Shown here: one piece after another, positions 25,659-34,418 of the stretch
How positions within the stretch are numbered: position 1 is the first letter of the stretch
Layout: each line of letters opens with the position of its first letter
NCBI GenBank assembly: GCA_019746975.1
Contig: JAIERK010000190.1
Coordinates: forward strand, 1 to 64,000
Origin: Candidatus Obscuribacterales bacterium
GTDB taxonomy: Bacteria; Cyanobacteriota; Vampirovibrionia; Obscuribacterales; Obscuribacteraceae
Reading direction: 5' to 3'
Length of the DNA stretch: 64,000 bases
The notes under the pieces: generated by a model
What the model was told of the DNA's origin: nothing
Seen by the model: the letters and a program-made list of their open reading frames with translations, nothing else
Databases searched by the model: none
Made by a program: the position numbers and the translations under genes

Positions 25659-26903
25659 CTACTTAAGTAGAGCCTGGAAGGCAACCTCTCGGACGAGGGC
25701 GGCCTTCTGCTGCTTATGGACAAAGGCGCGCTCGATCATATTCGTCGTCAGGTCGGTGAACAAAACAGGCGGCTTCGAATGCGACCACAGGTAGAAGGCG
25801 AGCGAGCCTGGCAGCGGATTTATTTCGTTGAAGTAAACCTGATTGGAGTTGAGATCGAGCATGAAGTCGAGACGTGCGACGCCAGCGCAACCCAGCATCT
25901 GGAATGCTTTCATCGCGTAGTTCTTCACATTCACTTTCAGCGTGGGATCTAGATCCGTAGGGTCGATGACTCGACTCAATCCCGCCATTCCCTGCGAAAT
26001 CTGTCCGCCCTTCTTTCCACCCGCTCTGATGTATTTGTCTTCGTAGGTCAGCTCTTCTCCGCCTTCCGCAACAGGAATTTCTACTACCGAACTCTTCGAC
26101 TCTTGACCTTCCATAACCGATACGTTGATTTCGAGTTTGTTGTCGAGGCAAGGCTCTACCAGGACCTGATGGTCGTATTTAAACGCTTTGAGAAGCGCGG
26201 AATCAAGAGATGCCTTGTCTGTTGCCTTTCCTATGCCGATGCTGGAGCCGAGATGAGCCGGTTTTACAAACAGCGGAAACTTATCGAATTTTTCGGTGTT
26301 CAATACCTGATCGCGCAGAACCGAGAGGTCCGCTCCCTGTCCCATGGCGTCCCTGGAGAGAAGCACCGAGGGCAGTACTGGGATTCCGTGGCTCTCGAGA
26401 AATTTCTTGCAGTGATACTTGCTCATCGACATGGCCGAGGAGAGCACGTCGCTTCCTGTGTAAGCGACGTCGGCAAGCTCCAGGAGACCCTGAATGCAAC
26501 CGTCTTCGCCGAATGATCCGTGAAATGCCGGGAAGAAAACATCGATAGGAATTATCTCTTCTGCCGACTCATCGCGTTTTCCACCAAACAGTGCAAAAGA
26601 GGAAGACTTCTTGGTCTTTGATCCCAAGACGGTAAGACCGCCAGTGCCGGGCACCGGCAGCAGTGTCACTTCCTGCACACTGTTGAGCGTGTCCGGCATG
26701 CCTCTGTAGAACTCACGCCTCAGCAGCGCGTCGCCCGTGTACCACTTTCCCGAAGGTGCTACATAGACGGGAATTGGTCTGTATTTGACGATATCGAGCG
26801 CTTCGATAATCTGAAGGGCGGTAATCACTGAAATCTCATGTTCGGTTGAACGCCCCCCGAACATGACTGCAATCGTTTTCTTGCTCTCGTCGCCGTTTTT
26901 CAT
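25659..26903 (-). CDS. ddl: D-alanine--D-alanine ligase
   Basis: ATP-grasp ligase making the D-Ala-D-Ala dipeptide that MurF adds to the peptidoglycan precursor. The family start VMFGGRSTEHEISVITA is followed by FFPAFHGSFGEDGCIQGLLEL, the ATP-grasp strands KPAHLGSSIGI and VLVEPCLDNKLEINVSVM, the Tyr-containing omega loop LTYEDKYI, and the metal site DFML... VYFNEINPLPG. At 414 residues it is longer than E. coli DdlB (306), partly through an insert of about 35 residues after TLLPVPGTG, as in VanA-type and other long ligases. D-Ala-D-Ala rather than D-Ala-D-Lac specificity is assumed from context. It is 14 bases after murF in the same operon. Confidence 0.93.
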   Translation of the reverse strand: MKNGDESKKTIAVMFGGRSTEHEISVITALQIIEALDIVKYRPIPVYVAPSGKWYTGDALLRREFYRGMPDTLNSVQEVTLLPVPGTGGLTVLGSKTKKSSSFALFGGKRDESAEEIIPIDVFFPAFHGSFGEDGCIQGLLELADVAYTGSDVLSSAMSMSKYHCKKFLESHGIPVLPSVLLSRDAMGQGADLSVLRDQVLNTEKFDKFPLFVKPAHLGSSIGIGKATDKASLDSALLKAFKYDHQVLVEPCLDNKLEINVSVMEGQESKSSVVEIPVAEGGEELTYEDKYIRAGGKKGGQISQGMAGLSRVIDPTDLDPTLKVNVKNYAMKAFQMLGCAGVARLDFMLDLNSNQVYFNEINPLPGSLAFYLWSHSKPPVLFTDLTTNMIERAFVHKQQKAALVREVAFQALLK

Positions 26904-26917
26904 TAGTCATTCCTTTG

Positions 26918-28633
26918 TTAAAACGAAACTGCACCTTCGTACAGATCGCCCAGATCATTTTCAATTAGGACGACATCGCCGTCCTTACAAAATTCCGATA
27001 GGTAGTTAAACGCTGTGTGCATATCGGCTAACTCCTGGAGCTTGCCCGATTCGAAGCCACCTTCCTTCAATCCATCGGTCAATGATTGTTTGTTGGTGTC
27101 TCCGACGATTATGACCAGATCACAGACGGTCGCGGCTTTGCTTCCCGCTTTCTTATTCTCTTCGACCTGCTTGTCGCCAAGCTCGATCATTCCAGGCGTT
27201 ACCAAAATCTTTCTGCCGCCGGTCATCTGATTGAGAACATCGAGCGCTGCCGCAAATCCGATCGGATTGGAATTGTATGCATCGTTGAGACGCAGGACTT
27301 CACCTTGTACGGCCGCATGCGAGTTGCCGTTTTCCTTCAGTCGAAACGAGCCGATCGGCACCTTCACAGGCTCCAGTCTGTTCTTCTCGGTGCGCACATT
27401 GCGCATGGCTGAGATCACCGTCTGTGGTGCGATACCGAGAGCACATGCCATCGTGAACGACGCCAGAGCGTTCGACAGCAGGGGTTTTCCCAGGAGTTGG
27501 GTAAAGCCTTCGAACTCCTGACCCTGCCAGCGAATTTTGAAATTCGAGCCCTTGTCGGTTGCTGAGACATCGTACATAACAGCATCGAGATGACCGTTAC
27601 TTTCATCCCATCCGTACAACAGGGTGGTCTTTTTTTTGTTTCCCTGAGCAATCTGACGGCAACGTGGATCGTCTCCGTTGACCACTAGTATGCCGTCTTC
27701 CGGCACTGCTTGTGCCAATTCCGATTTCGCTTTATAGACCGAATCCTGACCGCCGAAACGCTCCAGGTGCATGATACCGATGGCGGTGATGATCGCTGCC
27801 TGTGGCGGTGTCAGCGAGCACATTTTTTTGATGGAACCAATATAGTACGCGCCCATCTCGATGACCGCATACTTATGGACTGGCTGAAGTTTTTCTCTAA
27901 TCTCTCGAGTGACGCCCATGTAGCTATTGATGCTGCCCGGTGGGACAAATGTCGGTGCGACCGACCCGAGGATTTCTCGAAGTATGATCTTCGTGCTTGT
28001 CTTTCCGTAACTGCCGGTGATGCCGACAATCGTCGGATTGTGTTTTTTGATCAGCGCTCGGGCTTCGTTGGCAAAACCCTCCTGGAGTCCGGTTTCATAC
28101 GGCCGCAAGAGCGCGTTGGCAGCTATCAGCCAGTAGGGTTGAGATTGAACCAAAATGAGTTGAGCAATCCAGAAGTAGAAGAGAGCATGAGACGTATCCA
28201 TAGCCTGCGCTTGTCCCTGGGTGGAAAGAAAGCAAAACAGCAACCCGCCTAGTGCGGCGAGGGCTGCCACCACATATAGCCCCATTGCCAGATTGTAAAT
28301 CCGTTTGGAGCGGGCTGTCATATTGAGTTTGATCTTACCGGTTGTTCTCGGGTCCTCTTCTTTTTGTCCGATCACTGCAAGGCTCATGGCCGCGATCGCC
28401 GATCCGACTAACATGACTGCGTTGAGGACATCCGGTTTTGCGCACAAGCCAATCGTCAAGAGACAGGCAACCGAACCTTTTCGATCGAAGGCGCGTTTCT
28501 CGAAAATCCAATTGAAAAATCTTCTGTTGGTGTAGTCTTCCTGTTGGAAGTATTTCAAATAGCGAAGACTGCGGCGATAGTAAAAGAACAAACCAGCAGC
28601 AAATGCGAAGACCGTACTGAGGGCGACATCCAT
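26918..28633 (-). CDS. murF: MurF-type ligase with N-terminal membrane domain
   Basis: Adds D-Ala-D-Ala to UDP-MurNAc-tripeptide. Residues about 190-571 form the Mur ligase: P-loop ITGSYGKTSTK, the central-domain patterns GAYYIGSIKKMCSLTPPQAAIITAIG and NGDDPRC, and the C-terminal Asn/Tyr region LNDAYNSNP with VTPGMIELG. Unlike E. coli MurF, it begins with a membrane region of about 165 residues holding four hydrophobic segments (near 1-20, 55-90, 115-140 and 145-170), so the enzyme should be anchored to the inner membrane. This long form occurs in several phyla. It lies between a hydrolase gene (2-base gap) and ddl (14-base gap), so the dipeptide-making and dipeptide-using enzymes are co-expressed. 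Confidence 0.88.
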   Translation of the reverse strand: MDVALSTVFAFAAGLFFYYRRSLRYLKYFQQEDYTNRRFFNWIFEKRAFDRKGSVACLLTIGLCAKPDVLNAVMLVGSAIAAMSLAVIGQKEEDPRTTGKIKLNMTARSKRIYNLAMGLYVVAALAALGGLLFCFLSTQGQAQAMDTSHALFYFWIAQLILVQSQPYWLIAANALLRPYETGLQEGFANEARALIKKHNPTIVGITGSYGKTSTKIILREILGSVAPTFVPPGSINSYMGVTREIREKLQPVHKYAVIEMGAYYIGSIKKMCSLTPPQAAIITAIGIMHLERFGGQDSVYKAKSELAQAVPEDGILVVNGDDPRCRQIAQGNKKKTTLLYGWDESNGHLDAVMYDVSATDKGSNFKIRWQGQEFEGFTQLLGKPLLSNALASFTMACALGIAPQTVISAMRNVRTEKNRLEPVKVPIGSFRLKENGNSHAAVQGEVLRLNDAYNSNPIGFAAALDVLNQMTGGRKILVTPGMIELGDKQVEENKKAGSKAATVCDLVIIVGDTNKQSLTDGLKEGGFESGKLQELADMHTAFNYLSEFCKDGDVVLIENDLGDLYEGAVSF

Positions 28634-28635
28634 GG

Positions 28636-29550
28636 TTATACGGCTCCTGAATCGGTGCTTGCCGACGGATCCAACGAGTTGAGGAAATCCATAATATATT
28701 TGCCGCTGAGGTGTAGCCCATCGCCGAGGAATGGATAGTGATCCTTGCGCGGCATAACGAGAAGGCGTGAGTTCGGAATTAGTTGATTGAAACGTTCTGC
28801 CATTTCCACAGGCGTCTCATCATCCAGCTCACCCCATAGAATGAATGTCGGAGCCGTTATCTTTTTGACATCGCTAGTGGTGTCTTCGTTGACTGTTTTT
28901 ACCAGAATGTTTTTTAGTGGACCGGCATTCTGATAGTCCCGAGAGCCAAATTTCGGAGCGAACCAATCGGCAAACAACTTTGTCTTGAAAGTCTTGTCGC
29001 TCCACTTGACTAGCTTGCTCAACGTTCTTACATATTCCGTCCGAAGCTTTTTCTTACCTGTCAATTTGCGCTTCAGTCCACTGGAGTCAACGAGGATAAG
29101 GCCTCTGACAGAATCAGGATAGCGACTAGCCAATCGTGATGCTACTTTGCCGCCGAAAGAATGCCCGAGCACATCAGCCTTTGCGATATGGTTGTCATCC
29201 ATATACTTCTTGATGCGGGCGGCGTATCCAATAGAGTCCCAGTCCTCATCAGGCTTGGGCGATTTCCCGAAACCCGGTAAATCGATGAGGTGCACCTGCT
29301 GGTAGTTGCCGATCAGCTCCCCGAGCTGCCGCATCGTCACTATCGACTGCCCCCAGCCGTGCAATATAAGAATAGGGTGCCCTGTTTTCCCGATCCTTTC
29401 AGTATTAAGAATCTGGCTATTCACTGGACCTAGCGATACCGTGCCTGTCATCTCAACTCTTGCCGCGTTGTTGGACGATGAATTACCCTTGGATGCCGTA
29501 TATCCGGCAGCTATTGCCGATTGCACAAAGAGCAACGCCGGCTTTTGCAT
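28636..29550 (-). CDS. alpha/beta hydrolase
   Basis: 304 residues with the alpha/beta-hydrolase fold: oxyanion HG in ILHGWGQS, nucleophile Ser in LGHSFGGK (about residue 131), Asp in LWGELDDETPV and His in RKDHYPFLG. A second start at Met34 (MTGTVSLGP) would give a more typical length. Substrate unknown. It is the first gene of the hydrolase-murF-ddl operon, divergent from the VanX-like gene, so a cell-wall related esterase or amidase role is possible but unproven. Confidence 0.82.
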   Translation of the reverse strand: MQKPALLFVQSAIAAGYTASKGNSSSNNAARVEMTGTVSLGPVNSQILNTERIGKTGHPILILHGWGQSIVTMRQLGELIGNYQQVHLIDLPGFGKSPKPDEDWDSIGYAARIKKYMDDNHIAKADVLGHSFGGKVASRLASRYPDSVRGLILVDSSGLKRKLTGKKKLRTEYVRTLSKLVKWSDKTFKTKLFADWFAPKFGSRDYQNAGPLKNILVKTVNEDTTSDVKKITAPTFILWGELDDETPVEMAERFNQLIPNSRLLVMPRKDHYPFLGDGLHLSGKYIMDFLNSLDPSASTDSGAV

Positions 29551-29698
29551 CTCATATTATGGCGAAATTGGCTGACACCGTCAGCTTCAGAATCGAATTT
29601 ATGATTCTTTCTTACTTAAAACTAACTTCAGTCGGCAGCGGTTGATTCTGTGTAAACCAAGAGTTAGAGAGCTTTTCGGAAGCAGCCCCGGAATGGGT

Positions 29699-29704
29699 TA
29701 TACT
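29699..29704 (+). promoter_or_regulatory. candidate -10 of the VanX-like gene
   Basis: TATACT lies 30 bases upstream of the GTG start; no good -35 is present at 17 bases. A GAGAGGG ribosome-binding site (29721-29727) precedes the start codon. Confidence 0.3.
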
Positions 29705-29734
29705 GCCTCCTAGATTGAACGAGAGGGACTTAAC

Positions 29735-30556
29735 GTGGTCGCCAGCGTAGACGCTTGTTTGAATGAAGACCTTCGGCTGACAGCGATTCCGCTGCGTAAG
29801 GAAGGAGCTGCGTCAGCCCACGACTATCACGATGTTGAAATCGCCCTTCAACACGAGCTTGGTGCCGATCCGCTCGTAGATGTCCGAGAACTTGGTCTCG
29901 CTAGCGACAGTATTTACGCCCGGGACGACGGTCTCAACGCCCCGTATTTCAAGAAGTTTCACACCGCCTCTAAGAAGATATATCTAAGACATGCGGTCGC
30001 CAAGAAATTGGTCGACGTCAACCAGGCTCTCGAGCCTTACCAGGTAGAGCTTTATCTCCTGGATGGATATCGTCCGATCGAGTTGCAAGTGGAGGTCTGG
30101 GATGACTTCGTGGAGCAGGCTCGCCGAGTTCTACCCAACCCGACGGAAGATGAATGCGCCAGGTATGCCGGCTATTATTGTTCGGATCCGCGTTCGTTCG
30201 ACGAAAGCAATTTCAAGACCTGGCCGACTCACAGCACGGGCGGCGCGATCGATCTATCACTTCGTGCCATCGCTAACAAAGAACCGCTTTTCTTTGGAAG
30301 CATTTTCGATGATGCCACCGAAATTAGTTACACGGATCATTTTGAGCGAAATGAGTCGAAGAATGACGGGGCGAGCATCGTCGAGGCGCGCCGCAATCGT
30401 CGATTGCTTTATTGGGTAATGACGAATGCCGGTTTCGCCAACTACCCTTATGAGTGGTGGCACTTTGATTGGGGCACCCAGATGTGGGTGGTAAACAGCG
30501 GAGACTACAGTCGAGTCCCTGTTTTCGGCTATGCGAAACGTCCGGCGGCGATGTAG
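29735..30556 (+). CDS. D-Ala-D-Ala dipeptidase (VanX/DdpX family, M15D)
   Basis: Zinc dipeptidase expected to hydrolyse D-Ala-D-Ala. The zinc and catalytic residues are present: DGYRPIELQ (Arg of the VanX RP motif, about residue 112), THSTGGAIDLSL (zinc His and Asp, about 166 and 173), and YEWWHFDWG (catalytic Glu about 240 and zinc His about 243). Length 273 is slightly above VanX (202), and no signal peptide is visible, so it should be cytoplasmic as VanX is. It is divergent from the hydrolase-murF-ddl operon and convergent with murBC. In other bacteria such enzymes serve vancomycin resistance or recycle the dipeptide as a carbon source; no vanH or vanRS is nearby. Confidence 0.88.
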   Translation: MVASVDACLNEDLRLTAIPLRKEGAASAHDYHDVEIALQHELGADPLVDVRELGLASDSIYARDDGLNAPYFKKFHTASKKIYLRHAVAKKLVDVNQALEPYQVELYLLDGYRPIELQVEVWDDFVEQARRVLPNPTEDECARYAGYYCSDPRSFDESNFKTWPTHSTGGAIDLSLRAIANKEPLFFGSIFDDATEISYTDHFERNESKNDGASIVEARRNRRLLYWVMTNAGFANYPYEWWHFDWGTQMWVVNSGDYSRVPVFGYAKRPAAM

Positions 30557-30567
30557 CTTTTTGAACG

Positions 30568-30745
30568 TTACCAGTTCGATTGCAAGACGCCGGCGCTCCG
30601 CATGGCGGATCGAGGAGTTCCGACCATGTATGTGAACATGCTCTGTGCCAGCGGGACGACAGACTGCTCAACCGGAACGACCGGCTGCAAGAACTGAGAC
30701 CGCCGGCGTCTCCGCCAGTTCGATTGCAAATCAATCCGTGCGCCC
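30568..30745 (-). other. short open frame with repeated ends downstream of murB
   Basis: Between murB and the VanX-like gene a minus-strand frame stays open to TAA at 30568-30570 and reads like protein (LQPVVPVEQSVVPLAQSMF..., ending SAGVLQSNW). The pentapeptide LQSNW occurs at both ends because the 15-base word CCAGTTCGATTGCAA is present at 30571-30585 and 30715-30729. An 11-base inverted repeat (AGACGCCGGCG at 30584-30594, CGCCGGCGTCT at 30702-30712) also brackets the segment. No start codon with a ribosome-binding site is evident, so it may be the fossil end of a lost gene. Confidence 0.3.
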
Positions 30746-31657
30746 TTAATGCCCCGAGTCCCGCCAGATCGAAAGCTCTTCTTCTGAGAAAGCGCCGAGT
30801 GTTTTCCACTCTGGCGAAAGGCGGACTTCGAACTCCTTAAATACGCACTCCTGCATGCGCTTGAGCAAGGTGGTCACTTCGTTGGACGTAGCGCCACCGA
30901 GGTTAACGACGAAGTTGGCATGCATTGCCGATACGGCTGCGCCTCCTTCTTTGAGCTCCTTCGCCCCGGCTTTGTCGAGCAGCAAGCCTGCCGTTCGCTG
31001 TGGCTCCGGATTCTTGAATGTACTGCCGGCGTTGGGAAAGCCTATCGGCTGTGTTCTCCAGCGATAGTCTTCGTTCTCTTTTGTGCGTTTTTCGATTTCT
31101 TCGGCCGCGCCTTGTTCCATCCGGAATCGCGCTTTTACGACAACATGTTTCAACGGATCGAGCTTGCACCTGCGGTATTGGAACTGCATGTCATCTTTGG
31201 TCAATTCCTTGAGCGTCCCAGTTTCAGAATCGAAAATGGTTGCTGACTCCAGGATATTGGCCATGCAGCTGCCATGCGCACCGGCGTTCATAATGACACC
31301 ACCACCCACGGTACCTGGAATGCCAACGGCGAACTCCATACCGGCAAGACCGATGCTAGCCGCAAACTTGGCGAGGTGTGGTAGCCGCGCTCCTGCTAAG
31401 GCTTCGAGCACACCTGGTTGTGGATTCTTGATCTCGATTAGATTCGTGGTTCGAATTACTGTTCCGCGAAATCCTTGAGAAGAAACGAGCAAATTCGATC
31501 CGCCGCCGAGTATGAACCACGGTTCGCCCTTCTGACGGAGACTATCAACAGTCTCGACCAGCTCTTCCACGGTGTGAGGGTGACAAAGCCTGTCCGCTTC
31601 GCCGCCAATCTTCAAGGTAGTGCATTTTGCCAGAGGAGCTCGAACGGCTTCGTCCAT
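30746..31657 (-). CDS. murB: UDP-N-acetylenolpyruvoylglucosamine reductase
   Basis: FAD- and NADPH-dependent enzyme forming UDP-MurNAc. FAD-binding motifs TTLKIGGEAD and FILGGGSNLLVS are near the N terminus, followed by FAVGIPGTVGGGVIMNAGAHG, the catalytic Arg region MQFQYRRCKL, the catalytic Ser in NAGSTFKNP and the Glu in the C-terminal SPEW. It is 303 residues and of the short type II form lacking the extra C-terminal insertion. The start at 31657 places the conserved N terminus ten residues in and puts murB 4 bases after the murC stop. The frame extends to 31720 inside murC, which is less likely. Confidence 0.93.
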   Translation of the reverse strand: MDEAVRAPLAKCTTLKIGGEADRLCHPHTVEELVETVDSLRQKGEPWFILGGGSNLLVSSQGFRGTVIRTTNLIEIKNPQPGVLEALAGARLPHLAKFAASIGLAGMEFAVGIPGTVGGGVIMNAGAHGSCMANILESATIFDSETGTLKELTKDDMQFQYRRCKLDPLKHVVVKARFRMEQGAAEEIEKRTKENEDYRWRTQPIGFPNAGSTFKNPEPQRTAGLLLDKAGAKELKEGGAAVSAMHANFVVNLGGATSNEVTTLLKRMQECVFKEFEVRLSPEWKTLGAFSEEELSIWRDSGH

Positions 31658-31661
31658 GGCT

Positions 31662-33152
31662 CTAGCTTTTTTTGAGAATGTCGAGAATTTTGGGTCCAAC
31701 ACTTGTAACGTCACCTGCACCGACGGTCATAAGTAAATCGTTTGGTTGCAAGTATGGTATCACTTTCGATGCGAGGTCGCTAACCGAACCCGAGACATAG
31801 TGCGCATTGCGATGGTTGAGGCTCTTTACGAATCTATCGGATGTAACACCTTCGATCTCTTTGCCCCTTGCAATATATATATCGGATATCAGCACTACGT
31901 CAGCATCGTCAAAAGATTTCAAAAATTCTTCCCAATGATTTTTCAATCGTCCAGGTTGATGCGGTTGGAATAAGATGACGAGTCGAGCTTTCTCTCCAGT
32001 AGTACTCGCGCGGTACTGCTCGATAAATTGCTGAGCGCCTTTGCATGTGGCATCGACCTCTGTCGGGTGATGCGCATAATCATCGACAACCAAAATGTTC
32101 TTTTCTTCGCCGAGAATTTGGAATCTTCTGTTGACGCCGCCGAATGTTTTCACCGATGAGGCAAGAACTTGGAAATCTACGCCAAGCTCCAGTCCTGCGA
32201 CAATCGAGGCGAGAGCATTATATTTATTGTGCTCACCGGGGACGCTCAACGTGACATCGCCGAGAACCGAATCTTTCTTATAGACTCTCATCTCGAAGCT
32301 ACTCAAGTTTTCGAATGAGTAATCGAATACTTGGCCTTCGCGTTTTAGACCATATGTCACCACCGGCAATGCGCTATGGGCTTGGATGTCGTCGCGTAGT
32401 GCCAGGCAGCGAGCATCGTCGCCGCAGATAATCACCGCTTTTTGTGTGTTTAAAATAAACACCCGCATCGCTTTGACGATCTCGTCGAGACCGCCTGGGT
32501 AATTTTCCAGATGGTCACTTTCAATATTGGTGACGATTGATATATATGATTCGACTATTTTCTGGGTGCCATCGCTCTCGTCGATTTCAGCGACGAAATA
32601 TTCGCTTGCACCGTGTCTGGCGTTAGATTTGATTCTGGGAAAAACGCCGCCAACAACGACTGAAGGATCCAGTCCGCCGTCGATGAGGACCTGTGCCACC
32701 ATCCCTGTCGTAGTGGTCTTTCCGTGTGTACCAGAAATTCCGACAAGCTTCTTGCTGCGAGTCAACTCCGCCAGCATTTGAGATCTGTGGATGACCGGTA
32801 CATTCAAACCTTTTGCTTTGACGAGCTCCGGATTGTCTGCCGCGATTGCGGTCGAGACTACCAGGCAACCGGCGCTCGAAAAATTGCTGACATCGTGTCC
32901 GATATGAATGTCGGCGCCGAGCTCTTTGAGCTCATCAGTGATCTCCGACGCTTTTTTGTCGGAGCCGGATACTTTCTTGCCCCTCGCCAACGCCAGACGT
33001 GCAAGTGCGGACATTCCAATACCGCCGATTCCAACAAAGTGAATCGGACCCTGGATATCGTCTAAATGAATTCTGGTTGAACTACTAAGGGGTTCTCTTT
33101 GAAGAGCTCCCTCACGGGAAGAGACATTGATTTCCAATTTAGCCTCACGCAA
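31662..33152 (-). CDS. murC: UDP-N-acetylmuramate--L-alanine ligase
   Basis: Cytosolic Mur ligase adding L-Ala to UDP-MurNAc. The N-terminal nucleotide-binding motif HFVGIGGIGMSALARLA starts near residue 37, the P-loop GISGTHGKTTTT lies at about 137-148, the central domain has EIDESDGT and VTNIESDHLENY, and the C-terminal domain has DDYAHHPTEVDAT and LFQPHQPGR. Total 496 residues. About 35 residues precede the conserved region; the only start is a TTG at 33152 with no ribosome-binding site, so the true start is uncertain. Co-transcribed with murB, in the common murC-murB order. Confidence 0.94.
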   Translation of the reverse strand: MREAKLEINVSSREGALQREPLSSSTRIHLDDIQGPIHFVGIGGIGMSALARLALARGKKVSGSDKKASEITDELKELGADIHIGHDVSNFSSAGCLVVSTAIAADNPELVKAKGLNVPVIHRSQMLAELTRSKKLVGISGTHGKTTTTGMVAQVLIDGGLDPSVVVGGVFPRIKSNARHGASEYFVAEIDESDGTQKIVESYISIVTNIESDHLENYPGGLDEIVKAMRVFILNTQKAVIICGDDARCLALRDDIQAHSALPVVTYGLKREGQVFDYSFENLSSFEMRVYKKDSVLGDVTLSVPGEHNKYNALASIVAGLELGVDFQVLASSVKTFGGVNRRFQILGEEKNILVVDDYAHHPTEVDATCKGAQQFIEQYRASTTGEKARLVILFQPHQPGRLKNHWEEFLKSFDDADVVLISDIYIARGKEIEGVTSDRFVKSLNHRNAHYVSGSVSDLASKVIPYLQPNDLLMTVGAGDVTSVGPKILDILKKS

Positions 33153-33180
33153 TGCCAGTTTGGGCGGTTAAAAGTTGTCA

Positions 33181-33208
33181 ACGGAAGCCGATCTAGAATC
33201 AGCTTCCG
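33181..33208 (-). terminator. hairpin between rpsT and murC
   Basis: ACGGAAGC (33181-33188) pairs with GCTTCCGT (33201-33208) around a 12-base AT-rich loop. On the minus strand it follows rpsT by about 45 bases, but only a short TTTT occurs 7 bases later, so termination may be partial. A TTGACA also overlaps its 3' side and could be the -35 of murC. Confidence 0.5.
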
Positions 33209-33252
33209 TAAAATATAACTGGAAATTTTGCTTCGCTCAACGAAACTAGTGC

Positions 33253-33525
33253 TTACTTTCCGCTCTTCAAAGCGAAAGCTTTTTTAGCCAAACGTGATTT
33301 CTTTCTGGCAGCTGTATTCCTGTGCATTACGCCTTTCGATACAGCTTTGTCAATTACTCCGTAGAGACCACTGAGCTTGCCATCAAGTTCTTTGACGTCG
33401 GCTACTTTGAGAGCTTCTTCCAATTTGGTCTGCTCGGTGCGCACCTGGGATTTCCAATTACGGTTCCTCACGCGGTTGCGCTCAGCGATTTTGACTCTCT
33501 TAATTGCAGACTTGATATTAGGCAC
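33253..33525 (-). CDS. rpsT: 30S ribosomal protein S20
   Basis: Small-subunit protein that binds the 16S rRNA 5' domain. It has 90 residues and the family pattern MPNIKSAIKRVKIAERNRVRNRNWKS at the N terminus, and VMHRNTAARKKSRLAKK at the C terminus, with high Lys/Arg content. It is transcribed alone, as usual for rpsT. Confidence 0.97.
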   Translation of the reverse strand: MPNIKSAIKRVKIAERNRVRNRNWKSQVRTEQTKLEEALKVADVKELDGKLSGLYGVIDKAVSKGVMHRNTAARKKSRLAKKAFALKSGK

Positions 33526-33565
33526 GACTTATTTCCCGCCTTCCGTAAACGTACAACGAGTGGGC

Positions 33566-33574
33566 ATTCTAGCA
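33566..33574 (-). promoter_or_regulatory. rpsT: candidate extended -10 promoter of rpsT
   Basis: On the minus strand TGCTAGAAT combines an extended TGn element with -10 TAGAAT, about 40 bases before the rpsT start. The -35 is weak. Confidence 0.45.
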
Positions 33575-33670
33575 TATGCTTTTGATCAGGGAAGCCAAAC
33601 TGGCTACTTGTGTTGAACGATTGTAACTGTGGTTGATGATCCAGAGGGACCGGAAAATCTGCACCGTTTT

Positions 33671-33705
33671 CAAAACAAAAGCGTGCATCAAAATAGATAC
33701 ACGCT
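33671..33705 (-). terminator. rho-independent terminator of the 33.8 kb gene
   Basis: On the minus strand AGCGTGTATC (33696-33705) pairs with GATGCACGCT (33680-33689) in a 10-bp stem with one G-U pair and a 6-base loop, followed by TTTTGTTTTG. It lies 58 bases after the stop of the hypothetical gene. Confidence 0.82.
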
Positions 33706-33762
33706 AATTGATAGATTATTTTCAGTTGGGCAGCTTGAGTGAATTGCAGTCGTTGTTTCAGC

Positions 33763-34191
33763 TTAAGCGGTGAACTGCTTTTGCATCATTTTAGCTGCTT
33801 GAATTCCGTATTTGTCGCCACGTGATGTCGCCAAGTCGAGGCTCTGATTCGCGAAGGTGGCTGCGGTTTGGCGCATCAGTTCTGCACCTTGCTGGGTCGA
33901 CATACCACTGGCATATCTATTGACGGTATCTTGAGCACCGGTCAAAGTAGCGCCGATGGCTGCTTCATTGGCGTTGAGATTCTCGGTGGTAGCTTCGACA
34001 CCGCTCTCTGTCGGCTGAGCTACTGAATCACCACTTTTCGTACTAGCATCATCTTGCTTTGTACTTTCTTGTTTGGTGGTCGGCGTGTTCCGCTCGAATG
34101 CCTCATTACTGAAGCGTTCGCTAGCTCCTCCTGGTTGGATGGTGCCGCCATCTCCAACATCACCAGTTCGTCCGCTAGGAAAATCGTTCAT
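33763..34191 (-). CDS. hydrophilic protein of unknown function
   Basis: 142 residues, no recognised family. The first ~85 residues are disordered-looking (Gly, Ser, Thr, Gln, Asp, Glu), the rest is probably helical (ANEAAIGATLTGAQDTVNRYASGM, and AELMRQTAATFANQSLDLATSRGDKYGIQAAKMMQ). There are no Cys, membrane segments or signal peptide. It has a weak AAAGAG ribosome-binding site and its own good terminator, which supports a real gene. The 227 bases upstream (34192-34418) hold no other feature. Confidence 0.65.
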   Translation of the reverse strand: MNDFPSGRTGDVGDGGTIQPGGASERFSNEAFERNTPTTKQESTKQDDASTKSGDSVAQPTESGVEATTENLNANEAAIGATLTGAQDTVNRYASGMSTQQGAELMRQTAATFANQSLDLATSRGDKYGIQAAKMMQKQFTA

Positions 34192-34418
34192 ATTTCTCTT
34201 TGGTTACTCCTCAATCAATGTCCCACACGCCAATCTATTTCATTAAATTCCGTTAATTCGGATGGGTTAGTAAACGCGGGGTTTAGAAGAAATGGTTGGG
34301 AGCATTGGAGCCGCTCTTCCATCCCTTTCTGTATACAACCTTACGCCTAGGTACCGGGACCGTCAATGCGGAATCTACGTAGTCGAGCGTAGTTCAAAGT
34401 CTAAGCAAATCTAAAGTT

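Noticed and set aside
29735-30556. Vancomycin-resistance operon
   Set aside because: A VanX-like gene is present but no vanH, vanRS or clear D-Ala-D-Lac ligase; ddl with murF fits ordinary cell-wall synthesis.
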